A stretch of DNA of 64,000 nucleotides from positions 186,001-250,000 of the forward strand of contig NZ_JAAATX020000003.1 of the NCBI RefSeq assembly GCF_009908265.2, in the 5' to 3' direction. Shown here piece by piece: positions 24,985 to 33,944 of this stretch. Below the pieces are notes generated by a model, which saw only the letters and a program-made list of their open reading frames with translations, did not search any database and was not told where the DNA came from. The translations under genes and the position numbers were made by a program. This DNA comes from Paragemmobacter amnigenus (GTDB lineage Bacteria; Pseudomonadota; Alphaproteobacteria; Rhodobacterales; Rhodobacteraceae). Every line of letters begins with the position of its first letter. The first letter of the stretch is position 1.

Positions 24985-25674
24985 TTCTCAGTCTCCGTTT
25001 TCGCCGCCCTCGGGGCGGCATTTGGGTGCAAGTTTCCTGTCCCGGCGAAGCATGCCCGTCGGGGTGGTTCGATGGTCTGGATGGGGAATTTGCGCTTAGC
25101 GCGGGGTCGTTACGGGGTCGGCTTGGCCTCGGTCGGCATCGGTGTTCTCCTGCTCGTCATGACGGAAACATCGCATGCCGAAACCCGCCGCGCAGCTTGT
25201 TTTCGGGGTGGGATCAAACCTCGGGCGGGACGCATGCCGGCGGGCCGCCGGTCATTTGAGTCGCAAAGAGTCACGGAAAATCTCAATTATTTTCAAATAC
25301 TTATGAAGAACTACGCCCCATCCCGACCATCTTGGAAACAACGGTCCGTCTAAATAACGATCAGCCGGACCAGAGAGAATTTGTGCTTTCTTGAAAAAAT
25401 CTCTTGCGCCGAATTTCTAGCTGTCAACGCGATTCGAATCACTCTGAGAGCATGCCGGCGGTCAGGTTGAAGAGGAGTTTGGCGGTCATCACGTCATTCG
25501 CATCAGCCTGCCGTCGCCGCATGCGGACGAACCACAGTTAGGTGCGAGAAAGAGCCAGCCAAAAGCATCCGGCCCCCTCTGCAACCAGGGGGGGCCGGAT
25601 GGCGACATGCTTACTTTTCGGCAGCTTCCTGCGTGGAAGCAGATCAACCCGATGTGGTCAGCAAAGGGAGTCGT
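24985..25674. other. Long intergenic region between recombinase operon and McrC
   Basis: About 690 bases without a convincing gene. The part around 25260-25440 is AT-rich compared with its surroundings and is the likely promoter region of the recombinase operon, or a junction between two imported segments. The hairpin at 25566-25601 is the only clear structure. Confidence 0.5.
25566..25601. terminator. Stem-loop downstream of McrC
   Basis: CATCCGGCCCCC and GGGGGCCGGATG form a 12-bp stem with a 12-base loop, about 75 bases past the McrC stop on the minus strand. Same TCCGGCC-type stem as at 13942 and 19752. Confidence 0.55.
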
Positions 25675-27006
25675 CTATCTTGATGCGCCAAGGCGCGGCA
25701 TCATCCTGTCCGGTTGACGAGCATCGACCCGGAACAGCTCATCCAACTCAGCCATCAACACCGCAACGCTGCCGATCCCCACGCAAGCAGTCTCCAGAAC
25801 CGTGTCCCGCCCCGTGATCCGGTTCCGCGCCAACACAACGGGCGATCCGTCCAGCCCCTGATGCCGGGGATACAGCAGCGTCAGGCGGGCCGTCCCATAA
25901 AGATGACCATAGGCCATCATCTGGTACACGTCGCTTTGGGAAACCCCGTGTTTCCTGTCGTCCACCCGTGCCGCGATCCGCTTCCACTTCGTATCGATGA
26001 TGTGGACCACCTCACGACCGCGCCGGATGATGATGTCGGGTTTCGTCTGGAACAGACCGCGCCCGTCAGGCTCCGACGTCAGGCAGAACAACCGGCCGCC
26101 CTGCAGATGGACGGAAAACTCCGTCCCCCGCAGGCGGCGCGCGATCAACCGGCCCACATATTCCTCGAACAGGGCGTTCATTTCGAACAGCAGCGCAGTG
26201 CCTTGTCCTGCGCCCGCACTGGTCGTCTGGTATCTTCCGAACAGGAACAGCCGCGCCATGTCCAGCAACTCGGCCCATGACCGGTTCGTCCGGTCGAGAA
26301 TTACCTCGTCCCACCGCAGTGCAGCCGGCGGCACATCCGTGATATCGGCATATACGAAGCCCAGCTCCCGCAGCTTCTGGACGTTCGCCGCACTTCTCGA
26401 GACACGGGAAAGATGCCCGATCGTCGCCTTCAGGATCCGGTTCAAGGCGATGTCTCCGGACAGCTCATCGAACCGGCAGGCGAGGCGGGACGGATTGACC
26501 GCATGCCGCGTGAACTGCCGCGTCACGTCGAGTGCCCCGCGAAGGGCAGGCAGATCATCCTCGTCCCGCCGATACTGACGCGGCATGCCCCGCCTGACCG
26601 CCTCGGTCAGCTTTTCGACAAAGACCCGGATCAGGATCTCCAGTAGCGTGTCACGCTGCCAGTCGAGCTCGGTCATCCGCCCAAGGTCAATCCGCAAGTC
26701 CAAGGCTACGGCCAGCATATGGATCAGACGCTTCCGGATCACCGCGTCGCGGGCCGTCGGGTCGGCTTCGTCCACATCGATCTTCGGCAGGATTTCCAGT
26801 GCCCCCTGCGGCGCAGCGATAACGCCCACCACACCCCGCGCCCGGATGTGCTTGCGGTGTTCCTCCAGCACGCCCTGCCCACCGCTTCCGGCAAGGGGCG
26901 ATGACCGCGCGACTTCCGCCAGCCGTGCGGCCAGCGGCTCCGGTATCTGCCCCTCGCCCTCCCCGTAGGGCAGGCTTTCCCATTCCCGGATCGTGTAGGT
27001 CCGCAT
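25675..27006 (-). CDS. mcrC: McrC-family nuclease subunit of a McrBC-type system
   Basis: 443 aa from the ATG at 27006, overlapping the McrB stop by one base (TGATG). N-terminal IREWESLPYGEG leads into the McrC scaffold. The C-terminal PD-(D/E)XK nuclease core shows LFQTKPDIIIRRGREVVHIIDTKW split as D in KPDIII and D-T-K in IIDTKWK, followed by QSDVYQMMAYGHLY, the usual Q-x3-Y helix. McrC binds the McrB GTPase ring and cuts DNA with modified cytosine or otherwise recognised foreign DNA. Last gene of a four-gene operon. Confidence 0.9.
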   Translation of the reverse strand: MRTYTIREWESLPYGEGEGQIPEPLAARLAEVARSSPLAGSGGQGVLEEHRKHIRARGVVGVIAAPQGALEILPKIDVDEADPTARDAVIRKRLIHMLAVALDLRIDLGRMTELDWQRDTLLEILIRVFVEKLTEAVRRGMPRQYRRDEDDLPALRGALDVTRQFTRHAVNPSRLACRFDELSGDIALNRILKATIGHLSRVSRSAANVQKLRELGFVYADITDVPPAALRWDEVILDRTNRSWAELLDMARLFLFGRYQTTSAGAGQGTALLFEMNALFEEYVGRLIARRLRGTEFSVHLQGGRLFCLTSEPDGRGLFQTKPDIIIRRGREVVHIIDTKWKRIAARVDDRKHGVSQSDVYQMMAYGHLYGTARLTLLYPRHQGLDGSPVVLARNRITGRDTVLETACVGIGSVAVLMAELDELFRVDARQPDRMMPRLGASR

Positions 27007-30000
27007 CAGGCCGCGAACTCGGACAGATCGAAACGGTCGTTCAGCGTCCACCGCATCCGCGGCTCTCGGGTGTCGTCATCCCCAAGGCCATCCGGCACTG
27101 GGAGAACGCGCGCGGTCAGGAAACGTGACCGCCCCTGCGCCGCGTCGCCCAGCACGGCGGCGACGCGGGACCAGTCCTCGTAGAAATACTCCGCCAGCAG
27201 CGGGATCACCTTGTATCGCAGCACATCCTCGATATCCGCGCGGCTCTGGCAGGCCGAGAAATAGGCGTGTCCGATCTGATGCTCGCGGTCGAAGAGATAC
27301 TCGATGCGCTCGTTCAGTGTCTGCAAGAGCCTACGAAGCGCGATCCCGTCCACGACCTCGGGCAGGACTGACGGATCCGGCATCAATTCGCGGAAGGTAA
27401 AGCGGCGGCGCAGCGCGGTGTCGAGCAGCGCGATGGAGCGATCGGCCGTGTTCATCGTGCCAATGATGTGCAGGTTCGCAGGCACCCCGAAGAGCGTCTT
27501 TGAATAGGGCAATTGCAGCCTGATCTCGTTTTCCATTCCCAGTCTCTTGTCCGGTTCCAGCAGGGTGATGAGTTCACCAAAGACCTTCGAGATATTGGCC
27601 CGGTTGATCTCGTCGATGATCAGGACATGGGGACGGGCAGACTGTGTCGGGCGGGCAGCGGACTCGCCGAACACGGTTTCTTCCAGAAGGTCCCAACCGA
27701 TCAGTTCAGGCTCCAGCGAATAGATCGGATGGAATGATGTGAAGGGATTGGGATAGATCCCCTCGCGGTCCACGCCTTGAGGATCCGACCAAATCCAGTC
27801 CACAGCCCGGGAATGCCGGGGGGGTTCTGTCGCCGACGGCGGCTCAAAGACATACGGTCCCGCGATACGCCCCAAAGCCACGATGTTTCCCGTGCGCGCG
27901 GTCAACATGATCATGTCGCCGACTTCCGCATCCGAACGGACAACCCAAGTCCCGTAGACTTCGGGCGAGTTCCCCTTGATCTGCGGATCCTCGACCTGCC
28001 GCACGGCCTTGATCGCTTCCCATTCCTCGAATTCCGGCGCAGACCAATCCCTATCGCCGCCATGTAGCCAATCGATCCGCCCCAAGGCCAATGCGCGATC
28101 CAACTTGGACTTCCATCCGCTGCTTGTCAGACCCAGTCGGTAGATCTTCTTCTTCCGATCCAGACGTGAAGACCCCTCAGACGCAGCCCCGGTATCAAGC
28201 CGCGCCCGCTCGCTGATCCGCTTGAAGAGCCCGTCCTTCACTTTCAGCGTAAAGCCGCCACCCTGCGCGCTGCCGTCCGAAAGTTCGGCCCCACCGGAAG
28301 AACCCGTCTCTGGCCGCAGTCCTTCGACAAATTCCTCATAGGACATGGATTGATGGAAGGTGACGAACTCCACCCGACCTTCGGAAACCAGCGTCCGATA
28401 AGCCTCCATCACTGCCTTCCGGTCATTCCGCATCGCGTCGGCCGCCTGATCGCCCAGACACAGCCGGACCGCCTCGAACGCTGTGTGGTAGGTCTTTCCG
28501 GTCCCAGGCGGGCCGTAAAGGATCAGGTTCGTCGGCAGGGCAATCTCGGTGCTCGTCATGGGTTCTGTCTTCCCTGTCTGCTCGAAAGCAAAGGTGAATG
28601 TCTCGTCTTCGGACTGCGCCGCGCCGCTGCGTCCGATGAGGGTGATGCCTGCCGTATCCGCGAACACCGGATCAGAGATCGAGTCGCTCACATCCGCCAC
28701 CGTGAAGGACGGCCCGAGCAGGCGGTGCAGATCGCCCACCCTGACCTCCACCTGCGACCGCTGATCCTCCCGCGCCGGTTCGACGAAGTAGTTGACCGCA
28801 CAAAGGCGCACCCGCTCAGGTCCACGGTCGAGGTGGGTGTATTGTTCGGGCAGCGGCACAGCCTCGCCGTTCTCGCCGACGATAACGAAACCGGCGGCAT
28901 GGAGAAGCGAGGCGGCATCATGCTTCAGTCCCCAGCCGCCACTGAACTCCGTCTTCTTACGAATGACCCCGATGATCGGCTTCGTCGGATAGACCCTGTT
29001 CGGTCGGTCGCGCGTTGACAGGACCCAGTAGTCCTTGGGTTCGCCGAACCGATCCAAGATCTCTGTCCGCTCCACGCCGTCCCGATGCCGATCGATGGCA
29101 TCCATCGCGCCTTCCACCGACAATCGGTCGATCCCCGTGCTCTCGTCGCGGTACCGCGACACAACCCACAGGGCGCTCTGCACGTCGATCATGTCCCGCG
29201 GGGCGAGACCGCGCTCGGCAAAGGCCGCCCGCACCGCCCGCATGAACCGCAACTCATCGGCATAAGTGGCCGAAACCTGCGGATGACGCGGAAACGGACG
29301 CCCCGTCCCCTCGCGCCAGAGATCCTGCCGGACGGTATTGCGGATGTAACTCGCCGTGTCCGGCCACAGGTGAAAGAACAGGAACTCCGCAATCTGCCGG
29401 GGCGGATCGTCCGAAGGGTTCGGCACCGCCGCGCGCCAGACCGCAACGAATTCATCCATCGCGGCACCGTGTGCTTCCGGCGGGCCCAAGGCCGCACGCG
29501 CCAGCCGGACAAGGGCCGGTTGGAGCCGTTCCTTGTCACCGTCCCCGTTGGACATGAGCGGCAGGCTCGTCCGCCAATCCAGCAGGTTGCTGCTCTTCTG
29601 GCTGATCGACGTCAGCACGGCCTCCAGAACTTCGCTGTCCGTAGAGGCCGCTTCCAACCCGGCCCGCAGATTGCGCGCCGTTTCGAGCTTGTAGTCCCTC
29701 TCCCGCTGGTCGAACTCCCCATCCGGTGGATCGAATTGGCGGAAATCCGGGAACATCGTCCGGACCACATCGATCCATCGAGTAATGGCAGCAGGATCGA
29801 TCACCAGATCGCCCGAGTCGCCGATCAGCACAGACAAGAGAGCCTTGAGCTGATCCACACTGTCCACCCGCACCCGGATACAATCGAGCCCACGGAACGA
29901 TCCCTTGGCATTCAGTGCAGAGTGGCGACCTGTTCCATCTTGTCCGAACGGCTCGGGTTCTGGGTCCAAGCCGATCGACGTCACCTTCTCCGACCATTTG

Positions 30001-30206
30001 CGGAGCATGTGAAAACTCGTTGCTTGGCTAGACAATTCCCACAGAAGCTGTTCGCCCGCCGCGGTTTCGAACCCGACCATCTTCTTCGTCACGGTCGACC
30101 CCGGGCGCAAATCGGCCTTAGCTATCTCTTCCCAAAAGGCACGCCGCAGCGGAACGGCACCATCACGGTCGTTCTCCGCAATCCGCGCCTCGACATTTTC
30201 CCACAT
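27006..30206 (-). CDS. mcrB: McrB-family AAA+ GTPase with long N-terminus and insert in the motor domain
   Basis: 1066 aa, far longer than classical McrB (about 460). Walker A GPPGTGKT lies near residue 565, FVEGLRPETG near 615, Walker B LIIDEINRANISK near 860 and GTMNTADRSIALLD with RRRFTF near 930. The 290 residues between Walker A and B exceed the usual spacing by about 200 and hold a segment (about 688-785: YRLGLTSSGW, then WVVRSDAEVGDMI, then ALGRIAGPYVFEP) that looks like an EVE/PUA-type module. The first 500 residues have no recognised domain and probably read the target. Zero bases separate it from the helicase gene. Confidence 0.9.
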   Translation of the reverse strand: MWENVEARIAENDRDGAVPLRRAFWEEIAKADLRPGSTVTKKMVGFETAAGEQLLWELSSQATSFHMLRKWSEKVTSIGLDPEPEPFGQDGTGRHSALNAKGSFRGLDCIRVRVDSVDQLKALLSVLIGDSGDLVIDPAAITRWIDVVRTMFPDFRQFDPPDGEFDQRERDYKLETARNLRAGLEAASTDSEVLEAVLTSISQKSSNLLDWRTSLPLMSNGDGDKERLQPALVRLARAALGPPEAHGAAMDEFVAVWRAAVPNPSDDPPRQIAEFLFFHLWPDTASYIRNTVRQDLWREGTGRPFPRHPQVSATYADELRFMRAVRAAFAERGLAPRDMIDVQSALWVVSRYRDESTGIDRLSVEGAMDAIDRHRDGVERTEILDRFGEPKDYWVLSTRDRPNRVYPTKPIIGVIRKKTEFSGGWGLKHDAASLLHAAGFVIVGENGEAVPLPEQYTHLDRGPERVRLCAVNYFVEPAREDQRSQVEVRVGDLHRLLGPSFTVADVSDSISDPVFADTAGITLIGRSGAAQSEDETFTFAFEQTGKTEPMTSTEIALPTNLILYGPPGTGKTYHTAFEAVRLCLGDQAADAMRNDRKAVMEAYRTLVSEGRVEFVTFHQSMSYEEFVEGLRPETGSSGGAELSDGSAQGGGFTLKVKDGLFKRISERARLDTGAASEGSSRLDRKKKIYRLGLTSSGWKSKLDRALALGRIDWLHGGDRDWSAPEFEEWEAIKAVRQVEDPQIKGNSPEVYGTWVVRSDAEVGDMIMLTARTGNIVALGRIAGPYVFEPPSATEPPRHSRAVDWIWSDPQGVDREGIYPNPFTSFHPIYSLEPELIGWDLLEETVFGESAARPTQSARPHVLIIDEINRANISKVFGELITLLEPDKRLGMENEIRLQLPYSKTLFGVPANLHIIGTMNTADRSIALLDTALRRRFTFRELMPDPSVLPEVVDGIALRRLLQTLNERIEYLFDREHQIGHAYFSACQSRADIEDVLRYKVIPLLAEYFYEDWSRVAAVLGDAAQGRSRFLTARVLPVPDGLGDDDTREPRMRWTLNDRFDLSEFAA

Positions 30207-33200
30207 TCACCCGTCTCCCAATTCCGCCAGCGCGCAGAGCGTGTTGACCAGCCGCATCTGCTCCACCGTCTCGCATTTCGCCTCGCGCAGACGCGGCGCG
30301 CCGAAGACCAGCGCCAGCGCCTTTGCCCGCGACACCGCCACGTTGATCCGGTTGAGCGAGAACAGGAAATCCATCCCCCGCGGAGTCTCCTCGGCAGAGG
30401 ACGCGGTCATCGACACGATGCAGACCGGCGCTTCCTGCCCCTGGAACTTGTCCACCGTGCCGACGCGGATGCCCGCAGGCAGCGCCTCGCGCAGCGCGTT
30501 GACCTGCGCATTGTAGGGCGCGACCACGATGATGTCGTGCTCCCGAAAGGGCCGCGTGGCCCCGTCCTTGCCCGTCCAACGTCCCCCCACCAATTCCGCG
30601 CAGGCAGCACGGATCGCCTCGACTTCCTCCGGCGCAATCTGGGCGTTGCCCTCATGCGGAACAGGCACCCAGAACGCCCCCGCATTCGGGAAGCGGGTTC
30701 CCGTCACAAACTGGGCGGCAGTGTCGGGATGGCTTTCCAACCGCCCCTCATAGACCTGCTCCGAAATGAACCCGTTCACGCCGGGATGCATCCGCCGCGT
30801 GACGCCAAGGAAGATGCCGCGATCAGGCGGCACGGTCGCATGATCCCCCAACATCCAGTCGAGGCACGACAGGTTCGCCGGTTCCGGATGCGACCCCTGG
30901 ATCACCTGCGGCAACTGGCGCGGGTCGCCCACCAGCACGATGTTCCGCGCGGCACGCCCCATCGCGGCCATGTTGGCAAGCCCGACCTGACCGGCCTCGT
31001 CCACGAACAGCCAGTCGAACGCCTGCGCGTTCTCCTCGCGCGCAAAGAAATAGGCCGTTCCGCCCACCACCTGACGCCCCGCAGCGGCCTCGGCATTGTC
31101 GGTCGTGCGCCGGATGGCGACCCCGTCCGGATAGCCGTCCTCCTCGCCGGAAACCTTGTGGACCATGTCCAGCGTCAGCGGCAGGTCCGCATCCTCCATC
31201 GCGTTCAGGCATCCCATCAGCACGTTGCGGATCGCCTCGTGGCTGTTCGATGTCACCCCCACCCGGAACCCCTCGCGCACCAGCGAAAGGATCGCCCGCG
31301 CCGTCACATGGGTCTTGCCCGTCCCCGGCGGCCCCTGCACGGGCAGCACCGTTCCCTCCATCCGGCGGACGGCAGCAACCATGCCGACCACGGGGTCATC
31401 CCCCTGCATGATCGGCCCGTCGCCACCCAGACGAGGTGCCGCGCGCGACAGAAGATCATCCACTGCCTGATAGCGAACCGCTCCGCACTGGTCGGCGATC
31501 ACATCGCGCATCGCTTCGGCCAGGACATCCGTACCGATGGGCTTCTCCGGATGCAGCGTCAGCCGGTCAGCCAGCAACTCCGCCCGCGCCTTGCCGACCT
31601 TCAGAACCACCTCGCGCCGCGCCCGGTCAAGATCGGTGATCGTGACCACCGCCAGACCCTCCGGCGCGGGAACCGTAGGCTTCTTCCCGACCCGCAGCTT
31701 CGTCTCCTGCGCCGGGTAACGATAGCGGCGCTGGACCGACTGCTTGACCGGCTCAATCGCCCCCACCGCGACCAGACCGCCCATCGCATCCAGATCTTCG
31801 ATCAGCTCGTCATCCTCGCGCCCGAGGCTGTCAAAGATCGCCCACCATGCAGGCTTCGCCTCGCGCTTGTGGAACATGCCAAGGTCGAACAGCATCGCCT
31901 GCCGATCCTGCGGCAACCCCGAAGACGCAAGGCTCGCCCGCAGCGCCGCAGCCTCCGCATCTTCGCCCGCTTCCTTCTCACCCGCGCTCTCGCCAAGCAC
32001 AGGCCAAGGCACCGCAGGACGGATACCCGCCAGCCAATCCCGCAGCTTCTCGGTCGAGATGCAATCGACGCGGTTGTAATCCTCGATCTCGTCGAGGATC
32101 GCCTGCTCCTGCGTCTCCCGCCACCGCTCATAGGCGACGACCGACCCACCCGCCGTCTTCACCTCGCCACTCCGCTCAAGCCCATAGAACGCCTCAAGCG
32201 ATTTGATCGAATAGTTCGGCTCGGACGCGACGATCCCGCCCCGCACCACAGCATAAAGATCGACGAACCGCCGCTCGCGCAGCAGCCGGTCAAGGAACGC
32301 CTCCCCGATCCCGTATTTCGCGGTCAACCGGCGCAGCGCCGTGATCTCGTAAGGCGCATAATGATAGATGTGGGCGTCGGGATAGGCCGCCAACCGCGCC
32401 CGGAAGAAATCGAGCAACTCGGCCAGAGACCGCGCCTCTGCCACATGGTCATGCGCCCAGAATGCGCGGAATGTCCCGTCGAACCAGACACCATGCAGAT
32501 ATTCCAGCCCGCCCTCGTAATGCGGATCGCCCTCGATATCGTAGAACAGATCGCCAGCCTTCGGCTCCGGCAGCAGATCGAAGCCCCGCCCCGGCTGGGC
32601 GGGACGCAACTCGAAATGCGGCGCGCCCGTCTTCCGCGCCTGCTGCAACCGCGCCTGTGCCTGCAGCCGCTCGAACGTTTCGACCGCCATGCCGCGCACC
32701 GGATCGTTCCGCCCCGCCAGCGCCGCCAGCGTCGAAACCCCCTGCGCCTCCAGCTTCTTCACCTGCCCGCGCGCGATGTTCGCCACGTTGAACAGACTGT
32801 CCTCTGCAGCCCAGACGCCGTCGCAATGGTCCTTCCACCGGCACAGCCCGCAATCCGCGCAGGGCATCGGCCGCGTCGGCACGGGCTCATTGACGAAAGC
32901 CTCCAGCCGCCGCCGCGCCGCACGCGCGTAGTCGCGGTAATCCGACAGCCGCAGCGTCGCCCGCTGACCACTGCCCAACTCGACATGGGCAAACTCCGGC
33001 GCGACACCCTGAAGCTCCGTCAGCAGGTCAGAATAGAGCACGAGTTGCAGCACATGCTTCGGATGCGGCTTCCGCTTCAGCTTGGTATCCGCCACCTCGT
33101 AACTGAACGCGCCAAGGTCCGATGGCCGCTCCACCCGCACTAGGAAATCCGACCAGCCACCCCACCGGCCCGACAGGAACGCCCCCTGAAACACGACATC

Positions 33201-33482
33201 CACGCCTGACCGCAACGCCGCGACCGTCTCCTCTGCATTGGATCGCAGATCGCCCCGAGCCACCTCCCGCACCGACCGCCCCGCAGCCTTCAGCCGAGCC
33301 AGATGCGCCGCCTCATGCGCATCCCCCTGCTTCTGCAATAGCGCCGCGTCCTCGCTGTCCTCACGGGGCTCCGGCCCTTCGCCACGCAGACGCATCAGGT
33401 CCAGCCGGGTCGCATGGGCGCACCCCATGAACCGCATCAGGTCTGTCGCCGAAAACAGGATGGTTCCGCCAATATCGCGCAT
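30207..33482 (-). CDS. TM0106-type RecB-like nuclease fused to SF1 helicase
   Basis: 1091 aa. The N-terminal RecB/Cas4-like nuclease has FMGCAHATRLDL (C21), EVADTKLKR (129-137, catalytic Asp and Lys) and CADCGLCRWKDHC (C208, C211, C214, C220), a likely Fe-S cluster set. A YprB/RNase H-like segment begins LFYDIEGDPHYEGG (312-325). The SF1 helicase follows with QGPPGTGKTH near 720, LFVDEAGQVG near 830, and VDKFQGQE near 1012 with LNVAVSRAK-type ending. It is in one operon with McrB and McrC, so it probably processes the DNA they attack. Confidence 0.9.
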   Translation of the reverse strand: MRDIGGTILFSATDLMRFMGCAHATRLDLMRLRGEGPEPREDSEDAALLQKQGDAHEAAHLARLKAAGRSVREVARGDLRSNAEETVAALRSGVDVVFQGAFLSGRWGGWSDFLVRVERPSDLGAFSYEVADTKLKRKPHPKHVLQLVLYSDLLTELQGVAPEFAHVELGSGQRATLRLSDYRDYARAARRRLEAFVNEPVPTRPMPCADCGLCRWKDHCDGVWAAEDSLFNVANIARGQVKKLEAQGVSTLAALAGRNDPVRGMAVETFERLQAQARLQQARKTGAPHFELRPAQPGRGFDLLPEPKAGDLFYDIEGDPHYEGGLEYLHGVWFDGTFRAFWAHDHVAEARSLAELLDFFRARLAAYPDAHIYHYAPYEITALRRLTAKYGIGEAFLDRLLRERRFVDLYAVVRGGIVASEPNYSIKSLEAFYGLERSGEVKTAGGSVVAYERWRETQEQAILDEIEDYNRVDCISTEKLRDWLAGIRPAVPWPVLGESAGEKEAGEDAEAAALRASLASSGLPQDRQAMLFDLGMFHKREAKPAWWAIFDSLGREDDELIEDLDAMGGLVAVGAIEPVKQSVQRRYRYPAQETKLRVGKKPTVPAPEGLAVVTITDLDRARREVVLKVGKARAELLADRLTLHPEKPIGTDVLAEAMRDVIADQCGAVRYQAVDDLLSRAAPRLGGDGPIMQGDDPVVGMVAAVRRMEGTVLPVQGPPGTGKTHVTARAILSLVREGFRVGVTSNSHEAIRNVLMGCLNAMEDADLPLTLDMVHKVSGEEDGYPDGVAIRRTTDNAEAAAGRQVVGGTAYFFAREENAQAFDWLFVDEAGQVGLANMAAMGRAARNIVLVGDPRQLPQVIQGSHPEPANLSCLDWMLGDHATVPPDRGIFLGVTRRMHPGVNGFISEQVYEGRLESHPDTAAQFVTGTRFPNAGAFWVPVPHEGNAQIAPEEVEAIRAACAELVGGRWTGKDGATRPFREHDIIVVAPYNAQVNALREALPAGIRVGTVDKFQGQEAPVCIVSMTASSAEETPRGMDFLFSLNRINVAVSRAKALALVFGAPRLREAKCETVEQMRLVNTLCALAELGDG

Positions 33483-33567
33483 CGAATGCCTTGAGTATCA
33501 AAAGCTTGGAACGATTAGCCCGAGCCGCCGCCCCGCTGTCAACAGCGCAGCGACGCGGGCCTTGCCT

Positions 33568-33840
33568 TCACGCCACTACGCCTTCGCGGATGATCCGCAG
33601 CATCCCGGGCGACACCAGTGACTCCCGCTTGCCGGGTGCCTTCATCCGCAGCGAAAAGCCCTGCCCGACTAGAACCGCCACCTCATCCAGCGTCCGCACG
33701 AAGACGGCATTCTTCGCGTGATGCTTCTCCTTGCCAAAGCGCGGATCGCCGAGGACATAGCCCTTCGCCGTAAGCGCCGGCTCCTCCGCCACACCATCCC
33801 GCGGGGCGATGCGTTCGATCCTGACAACCTTCTTTTCCAT
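33568..33840 (-). CDS. Small basic hypothetical protein, 90 aa
   Basis: Start ATG at 33840 (MEKKVVRIERIAPRDGVAEE); a longer frame has no better site. Not recognised. Composition is basic, with KGYVLGDPRFGKEKHHAKNA and a VFVRTLDEVAVLVGQGFSL strand pair. It is the first gene of the operon leading into the nuclease-helicase and McrBC, 85 bases upstream, and is divergent from the WYL regulator. It may be a specificity or anti-restriction accessory, but nothing in the sequence proves that. Confidence 0.65.
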   Translation of the reverse strand: MEKKVVRIERIAPRDGVAEEPALTAKGYVLGDPRFGKEKHHAKNAVFVRTLDEVAVLVGQGFSLRMKAPGKRESLVSPGMLRIIREGVVA

Positions 33841-33944
33841 CTTTGTCTTTCTTTCCTTGGACTCGCCCGCAGCGGGAATCGCTCGACAGGCCTGCAAGAA
33901 AACTTCTACCCTCGCAGGGTGTCAGAAACTGGCAGGCTCGCTGA
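33841..33944. promoter_or_regulatory. Divergent promoter region, WYL regulator / McrBC operon
   Basis: The 104-base gap must hold promoters for both directions. It contains a short dyad ACCCT-CGC-AGGGT (33908-33920) and a wider GCCTGC/GCAGGC pair on either side of it. These are candidates for WYL-regulator binding only; arms are short. Confidence 0.35.

Noticed and set aside
29085-33143. Plus-strand frame of 1352 codons
   Set aside because: Antisense to McrB and the nuclease-helicase, both with full motif sets; the translation is Arg/His/Pro-rich without any motif.
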